Source: Streptomyces corallincola
Lineage (GTDB): Bacteria; Actinomycetota; Actinomycetes; Streptomycetales; Streptomycetaceae
Assembly: GCF_019104725.1 (NCBI RefSeq)
Contig: NZ_JAHRXF010000009.1
Span: 62,001-126,000 of the forward strand
Length of the DNA: 64,000 nucleotides
Direction: 5' to 3'
The translations under genes were made by a program, and so were the position numbers. Positions 23,873 to 33,602 of the stretch are shown here, piece by piece; position 1 is the first letter of the stretch; each line of letters begins with the position of its first letter. The notes beneath the pieces are model-generated. The model made no database searches. It saw only the letters and a program-made list of their open reading frames with translations, and was not told the DNA's origin.

Positions 23873-24400
23873 GTGGGCGCGCGGCGGATCGTGCCCGGAC
23901 CGGGTCGGGAGGGGCGTAACAGCGTCGGCGCCGTGCCGCCGACGCCCTCCGCCCCGGCCCGCCCGCGCCTTCTGGCAGCCCTGCTGCTGTGTCTGCTCGC
24001 CCTGCTCACGGGGTGCACCACGGGCACCGGCGGGGACGGCGCCGCCGACGGGACCACCACGGGCTCCCCGACGACCGCCACCGCACCACCGGCCACCGCC
24101 GCCACCCCGTCCTGGGCGGAGGGCATGGCCACGGTCCCGGAGACCCGGCTGCCCGCCGAGGCCTTGCGCACCCTGGTCCTGATCGACCGGGGCGGCCCGT
24201 ACCCGTACGCCCGCGACGGTGTCGTCTTCGGGAACTTCGAGCGGCTGCTGCCCCGCGAGCCGCGCGGCTACTACCACGAGTACACGGTGCCGACCCCCGG
24301 CTCCCGGGACCGGGGCGCGCGGCGGATCGTCACCGGGCGGGACCGGGAGTTCTACTACACCGACGACCACTACAAGTCCTTCCGGGCGGTGCTGAGATGA
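23873..24400 (+). CDS. Secreted guanyl-type ribonuclease (RNase Sa/barnase superfamily)
   Basis: Encodes 175 residues. A hydrophobic signal (about 33-46) ends in LTGC (45-48), a possible lipobox. A Thr/Ala-rich linker follows, then a domain of about 90 residues matching Streptomyces RNase Sa. Catalytic residues are in place: Glu136 in YYHEYTVPTPG, Arg150/Arg151 in RGARRIV, and His166 in YYTDDHYKSF. Such enzymes cut single-stranded RNA after G. The usual disulfide pair seems to be missing from the mature domain. The start GTG at 23873 is uncertain; GTG 23933 is another option. It overlaps its probable inhibitor by 4 bases. Confidence 0.88.
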   Translation: MGARRIVPGPGREGRNSVGAVPPTPSAPARPRLLAALLLCLLALLTGCTTGTGGDGAADGTTTGSPTTATAPPATAATPSWAEGMATVPETRLPAEALRTLVLIDRGGPYPYARDGVVFGNFERLLPREPRGYYHEYTVPTPGSRDRGARRIVTGRDREFYYTDDHYKSFRAVLR

Positions 24401-24768
24401 GCGGACACCTGGCAGACCGGTTCACGGTCGCCCTCGACCTCGACGGCGTCACCGCGAAGGCCGGGCTGATGGACCGGGTCGCGCGGGCGCTCGCGCTGCC
24501 CGACTGGTTCGGCCGCAACTGGGACGCCCTCGCCGACACCCTCTCCGACCCCGGTCAGTGGCCGGAGGCGGCGGCCGGGCGGGGCCTGCTGATCGTGGTG
24601 CGCGGCTGGCGGCCGTACGCCGAGTCGGCGCCGGGGGAGTGGGGGATCGCGCAGGACGTGTTCGCCTCCTCGGCCGATGCCACGGCCGGTCTCCGCGCGG
24701 ACGGCGGCCCGGCCCTCGCCGTCGTCCTCGCCCTGGGCGACGCCTCCCCGCTCGGAGAAACCTCCTAG
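24397..24768 (+). CDS. Barstar-family ribonuclease inhibitor
   Basis: Encodes 123 residues starting in the stop of the RNase gene (ATGA). The barstar fold signature LPDWFGRNWDALADTL and the acidic face needed to plug an RNase active site are present. It has no signal peptide, so it stays in the cytoplasm and should neutralise RNase that fails to be exported. The overlap ensures the inhibitor is made with the enzyme. Slightly longer than B. amyloliquefaciens barstar (about 90 residues). Confidence 0.9.
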   Translation: MSGHLADRFTVALDLDGVTAKAGLMDRVARALALPDWFGRNWDALADTLSDPGQWPEAAAGRGLLIVVRGWRPYAESAPGEWGIAQDVFASSADATAGLRADGGPALAVVLALGDASPLGETS

Positions 24769-24831
24769 CGCCGCGCGGCGGACCTGGACGTTCCGTCGGG
24801 GCAGGTCCGGCCACCGGACATGGGAGAATGA

Positions 24832-26343
<1,512 letters not shown>

Positions 26344-26345
26344 CG

Positions 26346-26367
26346 GCCGTCCGACCCGCCGGACGGC
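26346..26367 (+). terminator. Terminator after guaB1
   Basis: GCCGTCCG (26346-26353) pairs with CGGACGGC (26360-26367) around a 6-base loop, 3 bases after the guaB1 stop. A third partial copy (GCCGTCCGGCG) follows. Confidence 0.65.
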
Positions 26368-26420
26368 ACCCCCTCGGCGCCGTCCGGCGCGCGCCCCCGT
26401 GGTCTACTTCGTGCGGGACC

Positions 26421-26486
26421 GCACCCGCACCCACCCGTGGACCGGCCCCGCACCCGCAGGCACCCGCACCCGCACCCGCACCCGAG
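26421..26486. repeat. CACCCG hexamer repeats upstream of an lrp-type gene
   Basis: Interrupted runs of CACCCG: two copies at 26422-26438, one or two near 26450, then a run of four from 26461. The run ends about 17 bases before the GTG start at 26503. On the opposite strand this is a CGGGTG repeat. It occupies the place where the promoter or leader of the downstream regulator should be. Confidence 0.75.
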
Positions 26487-26502
26487 AAATGAACCACCCG
26501 CT

Positions 26503-26955
26503 GTGCTGAACGATCTCGACGAACGCATCGTGCACGCCCTCGCCGAGGACGCCCGCCGTTCCTACGCGGACATCGGACAACTGGTCGGACTGTCCGCGCC
26601 CGCCGTGAAGCGGCGCGTGGACCGGCTGCGCGCGACCGGCGCCATCACCGGCTTCACCGTACGGGTGGACCCGGCCGCGCTCGGCTGGGAGACCGAGGGG
26701 TACATCGAGATCCACTGCCGCCGCAACACCTCGCCGGAGACCATCCAGCGCGGTCTTGAGCGGTACCAGGAGGTCGTGGCCGCCTCCACCGTCACCGGGG
26801 ACGCCGACGCCATCGCGCAGGTCTTCGCCTCCGACATGCGGCACTTCGAACGCGTCCTGGAACGCATCGCGGGCGAGCCGTTCGTGGAGCGCACCAAGTC
26901 GGTCCTGGTGCTCTCCCCGCTGCTGCGCCGCTTCTCGTCGGGCACACCCGGCTGA
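26503..26955 (+). CDS. Lrp/AsnC-family transcriptional regulator
   Basis: Encodes 150 residues from the GTG at 26503 (LNDLDERIVHALAEDARRS). The helix-turn-helix is YADIGQLVGLSAPAVKRRVDRL (about residues 18-39). A RAM/ActD-like effector domain follows with VAASTVTGDADAIAQVFASD. These proteins sense amino acids or related metabolites and bend DNA. The frame is open upstream to 26437, but that part would be translated CACCCG repeat (His-Pro). It stands alone, convergent with the gntR gene. Confidence 0.9.
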   Translation: MLNDLDERIVHALAEDARRSYADIGQLVGLSAPAVKRRVDRLRATGAITGFTVRVDPAALGWETEGYIEIHCRRNTSPETIQRGLERYQEVVAASTVTGDADAIAQVFASDMRHFERVLERIAGEPFVERTKSVLVLSPLLRRFSSGTPG

Positions 26956-27107
26956 GCCGGAGGAACGCGAGCGGCGGACCCGCCCCCGGCGCGCCCGGCC
27001 CCCGGCGCGACCCCCTACCCCCCGCCCCCGCGCCCGGTGCGTCCCCGGCTCCCGACCCCGCGGCCCGGCTTTCCCACCGCTCGGCCCCAGCCCCCGCGCC
27101 GCTCCGC

Positions 27108-27848
27108 CTACTCCGCCGTCTTGCGCGCCAACGCGTTGTTCCCGGTCGAGTTGTACACACTGAAGCTCACCGCGTCCGAGCGGTAGCGGTCGTCCGACCA
27201 CTCCACCGGGCGCCCCTCGCGGGTGGTGGTCACCCGGCGCACCCGGAGCAGCGGCCCGGACCGCCGGACGCCGAGGATCTGGGCGTCCTCCGCGCCCGCC
27301 GCCACCGCGTCGATGACATGCTCGCCGTAGGCGAAGACCAGTCCGGTGTCGTCGTACAGCCGCTGGGTGACCGAGGGGCAGTCCGGCTCGATGGCCTCGA
27401 CCGCCGGGGCGATCCAGTCCGCGTACACCGTGCGCTCCAGCAGCACCGGTTCGCCGTCCAGACCGCGTACCCGCAGGACGTGCAACACCTGTGCTTCGGC
27501 GGGCAGTTGGAGGCGTACGGCGTCCTCGCGGGTGGCCGGGCGGTAGCGCTGGGCCAGCACCCGGCCGGTCGCCTCGCGGCCCATCGCGCGCGCCCACTGC
27601 GCGAAACTGCGCAGTTCCTCGAAGGTCTGGCTGCGCCGACTGGCGAGGACCACCCGGCGGGCGCCCTGCCGGGACCCGATCAGCCCCTCGGCGGTGAGGG
27701 CGGCGACCGCCTGGCGCACCGTCCCACGGGACACGCCGTACTGTGCGGCGAGACCGGACTCCGTCGGCAGCAGGCTGCCGACGGTGTACTCCTCGCGGTC
27801 GATCGCCCGCCGCAGCTCCTCGGCGATCTCCTCGTGTCGTGCCGTCAT
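27108..27848 (-). CDS. GntR-family (HutC/UTRA) repressor of the adjacent ABC importer operon
   Basis: Encodes 246 residues. The N-terminal winged HTH (EEYTVGSLLPTESGLAAQYG, SRGTVRQAVAALTAEGLI) is followed by a UTRA effector domain with VLHVLRVRGLDGEPVLLER and a C-terminal RTDR-like segment (WSDDRYRSDAVSFSVY). UTRA regulators bind small ligands such as sugar phosphates, phosphonates or amino acids. It is transcribed away from the ABC importer operon. A perfect palindrome (28001-28018) over the importer transcription start is the likely operator, so it probably represses uptake until the ligand is present. Confidence 0.92.
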   Translation of the reverse strand: MTARHEEIAEELRRAIDREEYTVGSLLPTESGLAAQYGVSRGTVRQAVAALTAEGLIGSRQGARRVVLASRRSQTFEELRSFAQWARAMGREATGRVLAQRYRPATREDAVRLQLPAEAQVLHVLRVRGLDGEPVLLERTVYADWIAPAVEAIEPDCPSVTQRLYDDTGLVFAYGEHVIDAVAAGAEDAQILGVRRSGPLLRVRRVTTTREGRPVEWSDDRYRSDAVSFSVYNSTGNNALARKTAE

Positions 27849-27990
27849 GCTTCCCCTCTGCGTAAGCCGCTGTGCACAGCGTGACCAGCCTAAACGAACC
27901 CTTACGCGCTTCTTTCCGGGCCGGAATTGTGCAGGGAATCAGGGCCCGGAGTTCGGTCCGTGTTCATGTACAGGACACCCGCGCCGGGCG

Positions 27991-28018
27991 TACTGTGGGC
28001 AACTTGTTCAGACAAGTT
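27991..28018 (+). promoter_or_regulatory. -10 element and GntR-type operator of the importer operon
   Basis: A TACTGT -10 hexamer (27991-27996) is followed directly by the perfect inverted repeat AACTTGT-TCAG-ACAAGTT (28001-28018). The palindrome covers the expected start of transcription, so a bound protein would block initiation. The TTGT...ACAA core resembles operators of HutC-type GntR proteins. The 247-base divergent gap contains no other clear feature. Confidence 0.7.
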
Positions 28019-28095
28019 CCCCGCGCTTGATTCTGTTCCGGCGCGTCCTGTGCATCACTCGCAACCCTCCTACCGTGCGTATCACTGGAGAGACC

Positions 28096-29256
28096 GTGAC
28101 CGTGTCCCTGCCGCGCAAGGCCGCCCTCGGCGGCGCGCTCGCCGTTGTCGCCGCGCTCGCCCTGAGCGCCTGCGGCGCCGCCCCCGACAACGCGTCGAGC
28201 ACCACCAAGGACGGCAAGAGCGCCGCCACCGCCACCTCGGCGGCCGACTTCGGCGGCATGGACGCCCTGGTGGCGGCGGCCAAGAAGGAAGGCACGCTGC
28301 ACACCATCGCGCTGCCCCGCGACTGGGCCAACTACGGCGCCCTGATCGACGGCTTCCAGAAGAAATACGGCATCAAGATCCAGAACGAGAGCCCAGACGC
28401 GGCCAGCCAGGACGAGCTGAACGCCATCACCTCCCGGCAGGGCCAGGACCGCGCCCCCGACGTCATCGACGTCGGCGGCTCCTTCGGTCTGACCGCCGCC
28501 CAGCAGGGCATCCTCGCCCCCTACAAGGTGGCCTCCTACGGCGACATACCCGCCGCCCAGAAGGACGCGCAGGCCCGCTGGTACAACGACTACGGCGGCT
28601 ACATCTCCATCGGCTGCGACGCCAAGCGCGTCAAGGAGTGCCCCACCACCTTCAAGGACCTCCTGAAGCCGGAGTACAAGGGCCAGGTCGCCCTCAACGG
28701 CAACCCGACCAAGGCGGGCGCCGCGTTCGCCGGTGTCTACGCGGCGGCCCTCGCCAACGGCGGTTCCTTCGACGACATCCAGCCCGGCATCGACTTCTTC
28801 GGCAAGCTGAAGAAGAACGGCAACTTCACGCCCGTCGAGTCCACCCCGGCGACGATCGAGAAGGGCGAGACGCCCATCAGCATCGACTGGGACTACCTGA
28901 ACGCCGGGTACGCCAAGGAGTTCAAGGCCAAGGGGCTGGACTGGAAGGTCGCCGTCCCGGACGACGGCAAGTACGCCCAGTACTACACGCAGGGCATCAA
29001 CAAGAACGCCCCGCACCCGGCCGCCGCGCGGCTGTGGGAGGAGTACCTCTACAGCACCGAGGGCCAGAACCTGTGGCTGAAGGGCTTCGCACGCCCGGTG
29101 CTGCTGCCCGCGATGGAGAAGGCCGGCACCGTGGACAAGACCGCCGCCGCCGCGCTCCCGCAGGTCACCGGCACGCCGACGTTTCCGAGCGACGCCCAGC
29201 AGACCAAGGCCAAGACGGCCCTGACGTCCGGCTGGAGCAAGGCCGTCTCCGGATGA
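28096..29256 (+). CDS. ABC transporter substrate-binding lipoprotein (family 1, AEP/iron-type fold)
   Basis: Encodes 386 residues from the GTG at 28096, with GGAG 5 bases upstream; GTG 28102 is possible. The signal peptide ends with lipobox LSAC (23-26), so the mature protein is anchored by Cys26 on the outer face of the membrane. The remainder is a periplasmic-type class II binding domain (EGTLHTIALPRDWANYGALI, APDVIDVGGSFGLTAAQQG). The combination of one binding protein, two permeases and one ATPase resembles the Fe3+, putrescine or 2-aminoethylphosphonate importers. The ligand cannot be told from sequence alone. Confidence 0.9.
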   Translation: MTVSLPRKAALGGALAVVAALALSACGAAPDNASSTTKDGKSAATATSAADFGGMDALVAAAKKEGTLHTIALPRDWANYGALIDGFQKKYGIKIQNESPDAASQDELNAITSRQGQDRAPDVIDVGGSFGLTAAQQGILAPYKVASYGDIPAAQKDAQARWYNDYGGYISIGCDAKRVKECPTTFKDLLKPEYKGQVALNGNPTKAGAAFAGVYAAALANGGSFDDIQPGIDFFGKLKKNGNFTPVESTPATIEKGETPISIDWDYLNAGYAKEFKAKGLDWKVAVPDDGKYAQYYTQGINKNAPHPAAARLWEEYLYSTEGQNLWLKGFARPVLLPAMEKAGTVDKTAAAALPQVTGTPTFPSDAQQTKAKTALTSGWSKAVSG

Positions 29257-30152
29257 CCGCCACGCTCACGCGCGCGGACACGGCGCCCGTCGCTTCGGTG
29301 AAGCGGCGGCGCCGTGCCCCGGGCTGGCTCGCCGTCGTCCCGCTCCTGGTGTTCACGGCCGTCGCCTTCGGCGTCCCCGCCGTCGCCGTCGTCAACGGCG
29401 CGTTCACCGTCAAGGACGCCGCGACCGGAGCCACCGCGCACTCGCTGTCCAACCTGACCACCTCGCTCCAGGGGCCGTACCTCACCGCCCTGCTCGGCAG
29501 CGTCAAGCTGTCCGCCGTCTCCGCCGTGCTCGCCGCCCTGCTCGGGCTGCCGCTCGCGCAGGCCGTGGTCAGCTCCCGCTCCGGCGCGCTGCGCCAGGCC
29601 GTGCTGACCGCCTCCGGGGTGCTCGCCAACTTCGGCGGTGTCCCGCTCGCCTTCGCGTTCGTCGCCACCCTCGGCAACGCGGGTGTGCTCACCACCCACC
29701 TGGGCCTCGCCAAGCACGGCTGGAGCCTCTACGGCTTCTGGGGCCTGGTCCTCGTCTACCTCTACTTCCTCATCCCGCTGATGGTGCTCACCATCACCCC
29801 GGCCCTGGACGGATTGCGCGCCCAGTGGCGGGAGGCCGCGCTCAACAACGGTGCCACCGGCGTCCAGTACTGGCGGCACGTCGCGCTGCCCGTCCTCGCG
29901 CCCTCGCTGCTCGGCGGGTTCGTGCTCCTGTTCGGCAGCGCCTTCGCCGCCTACGCCACCGCCGCCGCGATGGTCGGCAGCGCCGTCCCGCTGGTCACCC
30001 TCCAGATCTCCGACGCCCTCTCCGGCAACGTGCTCACCGGCCAGGAGAACGTCGCCCTCGCGCTCAGCCTGGACATGGTGCTGGTCGCGGGCGTGGTCAT
30101 GGCCGTGTACCTGCCCCTGCAACGACGGAGCGCCCGATGGCTCGACGCCTGA
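29253..30152 (+). CDS. ABC transporter permease 1
   Basis: Encodes 299 residues with about six membrane helices, beginning at WLAVVPLLVFTAVAFGVPAV. The cytoplasmic EAA loop for contact with the ATPase is EAALNNGATGVQYWRHVALP (about 195-214). It starts in the stop codon of the binding protein (ATGA) and overlaps permease 2 by 16 bases, so all are translated as one set. Likely pairs with permease 2 as a heterodimer. Confidence 0.93.
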   Translation: MTATLTRADTAPVASVKRRRRAPGWLAVVPLLVFTAVAFGVPAVAVVNGAFTVKDAATGATAHSLSNLTTSLQGPYLTALLGSVKLSAVSAVLAALLGLPLAQAVVSSRSGALRQAVLTASGVLANFGGVPLAFAFVATLGNAGVLTTHLGLAKHGWSLYGFWGLVLVYLYFLIPLMVLTITPALDGLRAQWREAALNNGATGVQYWRHVALPVLAPSLLGGFVLLFGSAFAAYATAAAMVGSAVPLVTLQISDALSGNVLTGQENVALALSLDMVLVAGVVMAVYLPLQRRSARWLDA

Positions 30153-30955
30153 CCCCCTGGCGCTGGGCCGTGCTCGGCCTGGCCGCCGTGTACTTCCTGG
30201 TGCCGCTCGCCGCGTCGTTCGTCTTCACCGTGGACGACCCCCGCCACGGCGTGGACTTCGGCGCCTACACCGGCATCGTCTCCGCCGACGGCTTCGGCTC
30301 CAGCCTGCTGCTCTCGCTGGAGCTGGCGGTCGCCACCATCGTCGTCGTCCTGCTGCTCATGGTGCCCGCCGTCACCGCGCTGCGGCTCGGCGCGCCCCGG
30401 CTGCGCCCGGTCGTCGAGGTGATCTGCTCACTGCCGCTGGTGGTCCCGCCGATCGCCTTCGTCGCCGGTATCGTCACCGTGCTCAAGTGGGGCCCGCAGT
30501 ACCTCTCCCGCACCCCGCTGTTCCAGACCTTCGTCGCCGTCCAGAACCCCACCTTCCCGGTGGTCCTGGTCCTCGCCTACGTCGTGATGGCGCTGCCCTT
30601 CGTCTACCGCGCCCTCGACTCCGGGCTCCGTGCCATCGACGTACGCACACTGGTCGAGGCCGCCCGCAGCTGCGGCGCCTCGCTGCCCCAGGCGCTGGTC
30701 CGGGCCGTACTGCCCAACCTGCGCGGCGCCCTGCTCAACGCGTCCTTCCTGACGCTGGCCCTGGTCCTCGGCGAGTTCACCGTCGCCCAACTGCTCGGCT
30801 TCCAGCCGTTCGCGGTGTGGATCTACAACGTCGGCGGCTCCCAGGCCCAGATGTCCGTGGCCGTGTCCGTGCTCAGCCTGCTCGTCACCTGGGCCCTGCT
30901 CCTCGCACTCGCCGGAGCCGGCGGACGCGACCGAACCGCTTCCTCACGGGGATGA
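30137..30955 (+). CDS. ABC transporter permease 2
   Basis: Encodes 272 residues with about six membrane helices (AVLGLAAVYFLVPLAASFVF onward). The EAA loop is EAARSCGASLPQALVRAVLP (about 174-193). The ATG at 30137 lies inside permease 1, and the stop overlaps the ATPase start (ATGA). It belongs to the same binding-protein-dependent permease family as its partner. Confidence 0.93.
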   Translation: MARRLTPWRWAVLGLAAVYFLVPLAASFVFTVDDPRHGVDFGAYTGIVSADGFGSSLLLSLELAVATIVVVLLLMVPAVTALRLGAPRLRPVVEVICSLPLVVPPIAFVAGIVTVLKWGPQYLSRTPLFQTFVAVQNPTFPVVLVLAYVVMALPFVYRALDSGLRAIDVRTLVEAARSCGASLPQALVRAVLPNLRGALLNASFLTLALVLGEFTVAQLLGFQPFAVWIYNVGGSQAQMSVAVSVLSLLVTWALLLALAGAGGRDRTASSRG

Positions 30956-32037
30956 ACATGACCGTCACCAGCACACTTGAGAAGGCCGCGGCCGAGAAGG
31001 CGGCGACCGTCGAATTCCGGTCGCTGCGCCGGGAGTTCGGACCCACCGTCGCCCTCGACGGACTCGACCTCACCGTCCGTCCCGGCGAGTTCCTCGCCCT
31101 GCTCGGCCCGTCCGGCTGCGGCAAGACCACCGCGCTGCGCATGCTCGCCGGGTTCGAACACCCCGACTCCGGCGCCGTCCTGGTGGACGGCGCGGACGTC
31201 ACCGGGGTACCGGCCCACCGCCGGGACGCCGGGATGGTCTTCCAGTCGTACAGCCTCTTCCCGCACCTCAACGCCGTGGACAACGTGGCGTTCGGGCTGC
31301 GCATGCGCAAGGTGCGCACCGCCGAGCGGCGCGCCCGCGCCGCCGAACTGCTGGAGCTGGTCGGCCTCGGCGACAAGCGCGACCGCTACCCGCACCAGCT
31401 CTCCGGCGGCCAGCAGCAGCGCGTCGCGCTCGCCCGCGCCCTCGCCCTGCGCCCCCGCGTGCTCCTGCTCGACGAGCCGCTGTCCGCGCTGGACGCCAAG
31501 GTCCGCCTCAACCTGCGCGAGGAGATCCGCCGCCTCCAGCAGGAACTGGGCATCACCACCCTGTTCGTCACCCACGACCAGGAGGAGGCGCTGTCCGTCG
31601 CGGACCGAGTCGCCGTGATGCGCGCCGGGCGTCTCGAACAGTGCGCCGCCCCGGCCGAGTTGTACGGCCGCCCCGCCACCGCCTTCGTCGCCGAGTTCGT
31701 CGGCACGATGAGCCGCATCCCCGGCGAACTCACCGACGGCACCGTCGCGGTGCTGGGCCGACGGCTGCCCGCCGAGGGCGAGGCCGCCGACGGTTCGGTG
31801 GACGTCCTGGTCCGCCCCGAGGCACTGGGCGTGCGGGCCGACGCGGACGGCACCGGCCGGGTCGTCGCCACCGCGTTCCTCGGCGCCGTCGTCCGGGTCA
31901 CCGTACGGCTCGCCGACGGCACCGAGGCCAAGGCCGACCTGCCCGCCCACGAGGCCACCGGACTCGGCGCCGGAGCGCCCGTCACCGTGTCCCTGCCCGA
32001 CCGCCCGGTACTCGTGGCCGGACGCGCCCAGAGCTGA
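30952..32037 (+). CDS. ABC transporter ATP-binding protein
   Basis: Encodes 361 residues from the ATG at 30952; ATG 30958 is a second option. Walker A GPSGCGKTT is at 52-60. The Q-loop VFQSYSLFPH, signature LSGGQQQRVALARAL, Walker B LLLDEPLSALDAK and H-loop FVTHDQEEALSV are all intact. A C-terminal TOBE-type domain (about 240-361) with VDVLVRPEALGV is typical of the PotA/FbpC/PhnT class. It energises uptake through the two permeases upstream. Fourteen bases separate it from the HAD-EEP gene. Confidence 0.94.
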   Translation: MNMTVTSTLEKAAAEKAATVEFRSLRREFGPTVALDGLDLTVRPGEFLALLGPSGCGKTTALRMLAGFEHPDSGAVLVDGADVTGVPAHRRDAGMVFQSYSLFPHLNAVDNVAFGLRMRKVRTAERRARAAELLELVGLGDKRDRYPHQLSGGQQQRVALARALALRPRVLLLDEPLSALDAKVRLNLREEIRRLQQELGITTLFVTHDQEEALSVADRVAVMRAGRLEQCAAPAELYGRPATAFVAEFVGTMSRIPGELTDGTVAVLGRRLPAEGEAADGSVDVLVRPEALGVRADADGTGRVVATAFLGAVVRVTVRLADGTEAKADLPAHEATGLGAGAPVTVSLPDRPVLVAGRAQS

Positions 32038-32051
32038 GGAAACACCGCACC

Positions 32052-33602
32052 GTGACCACCCCCCCCCCCCCCCCCCACCCCCACCCGCACCCGCTCCTGC
32101 CGCTCCGGGCCGTCCTGTTCGACATGGACGGCACCCTCGTGGACACCGAGCGCCTGTGGTGGGACGCCGTCGAGCAGGTCGCCGGCCGTCCACTGACCGA
32201 CGCCGACCAGCCGGAGGTGCTCGGCCGCCCGGTCGAGCACACCGCCGACTGGCTGGCGGCGGACGGCGGCCGGACCGGCGCCGAGCTGGCCGCCGCACTA
32301 CACCACGCGTTCGCGGTCCGCGTCCACGACCGGATCGTGCCCCGGCCCGGCGCGCTCGACCTGCTGACCGCGCTGGCCGCCGCCGGTGTCCCCATCGCAC
32401 TGGTCACCGCCTCGCCCCGCGCGGTCGCGGACATCGTCCTCGACGCGCTCGGCGCCGGACGGTTCGCCGTCTCCGTCACCGCCGACGACACCGGCCGCAC
32501 CAAGCCCGCCCCCGACCCCTACCTCGCCGCCTGCCGCGCCCTGGGCGTCGATCCGCGCGCCTGCGTCGCCGTCGAGGACACCCCGACCGGCGTCGCCTCC
32601 GCCGAGGCCGCCGGATGCGCGGTGCTCGCCGTGCCCTCCCTCGCGCCCATCGCCGCCGCGCCCGGCCGCACCGTACGGGACAGCCTGGCCGGGGTCACCC
32701 CGGAGCAGCTCGCTGCCCTGGTGGCCGGACCCGCACCCGAGGCCGCCGACGCACCCGCACCCGCGTCCGTGCCGGAAGCCGCCGCCCCCGTGCTGCGGGT
32801 GATGAGCTGGAACCTCTGGCTCGGCGGCAGCGAGGTCCGCGACCACCGCGCCAAACAGCTCCGGGCGATCACCGAGTCCGGCGCCGACGTCGTCGGCCTC
32901 CAGGAGACCGCCGAGCACGCCGCTCCCGAGCTCGCCGCCGCCCTCGGCTGGCACCACCACCGCGCCGGGGTCAACCTGGGCATCCTCAGCCGCCACCCGA
33001 TCACCGCCGTCCACGGCGACCCGCACGTCGGCTTCTACGGCGCGACCGGCGTCCGGGTCCGGATCGCCCCCGGCCACGAGGTGGACGTATGGACCGCCCA
33101 CCTGCACTACACGCCCTACGGCCCCTACGAGGCCGACTTCGACGGCCTGGCCGCCGAGACGCTGATCGCGCACGAGGACGTACGCCTCGGGCAACTCCGG
33201 GAGGCGCTGCGCCGGATCGAGGAGTGCGCCACCGAGGGCGTCCCGGTGGTGCTCACCGGGGACTTCAACTGCCCCTCACACCTGGACCGTCCGGAGGTCG
33301 CCTGGCCGGTGACGCTGGCCGCCGCCGAGGCCGGGTTCGCTGACTCCTTCCGCGCGGCGCACCCCGACCCCGCCGCTGAGCCCGGCGCCACCTGGTCCCC
33401 GGTCCACCGCTTCCACGAGGACGGCAGCGGACGCCCCGAACCGCAGGACCGCATCGACTACGTCCTGCACCGGGGCGGCCTGACCGTCCGCGACTCGCGC
33501 ACCCTGGTGCTGGGCACCCCGCATCCCTGGCCCGACGTCGCGGACAACGACTGGCCCTCGGACCACGCGGCGGTGATCACCTCCTTCGTCCGGGAGGCAT
33601 GA
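32052..33602 (+). CDS. HAD phosphatase fused to EEP-family (DNase I-like) phosphohydrolase
   Basis: Encodes 516 residues from the GTG at 32052. After a proline/histidine-rich leader (4-18), a HAD subfamily IA phosphatase runs from 19 to about 225. It has FDMDGTLVDTE (nucleophile Asp24, Asp26), ALVTASP, GRTKPAPDPY and VAVEDTPTGVASA. A Pro/Ala linker leads to an endonuclease/exonuclease/phosphatase domain from about 248: MSWNLWLGG, GLQETAE, LTGDFNCPSHLD, RIDYVL and SDHAAVI. Both catalytic sets are complete. There is no signal peptide. Inference: it removes phosphate from an imported phosphodiester in two steps. An 18-C tract starts 7 bases into the gene. Confidence 0.88.
   Translation: MTTPPPPPHPHPHPLLPLRAVLFDMDGTLVDTERLWWDAVEQVAGRPLTDADQPEVLGRPVEHTADWLAADGGRTGAELAAALHHAFAVRVHDRIVPRPGALDLLTALAAAGVPIALVTASPRAVADIVLDALGAGRFAVSVTADDTGRTKPAPDPYLAACRALGVDPRACVAVEDTPTGVASAEAAGCAVLAVPSLAPIAAAPGRTVRDSLAGVTPEQLAALVAGPAPEAADAPAPASVPEAAAPVLRVMSWNLWLGGSEVRDHRAKQLRAITESGADVVGLQETAEHAAPELAAALGWHHHRAGVNLGILSRHPITAVHGDPHVGFYGATGVRVRIAPGHEVDVWTAHLHYTPYGPYEADFDGLAAETLIAHEDVRLGQLREALRRIEECATEGVPVVLTGDFNCPSHLDRPEVAWPVTLAAAEAGFADSFRAAHPDPAAEPGATWSPVHRFHEDGSGRPEPQDRIDYVLHRGGLTVRDSRTLVLGTPHPWPDVADNDWPSDHAAVITSFVREA
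32059..32076 (+). repeat. Uninterrupted tract of 18 cytosines in the HAD-EEP gene
   Basis: Eighteen C in a row begin 7 bases after the first base of the GTG start codon. In the current length they encode prolines and keep the frame. Gain or loss of one base would shift the frame before either catalytic domain. Such tracts are prone both to slippage in the cell and to miscounting during sequencing. Confidence 0.9.

Noticed and set aside
26437..26502. Extended N-terminus of the Lrp-type regulator
   Set aside because: It would translate the CACCCG repeat to His-Pro runs; LNDLDERI at 26503 is the normal family start.
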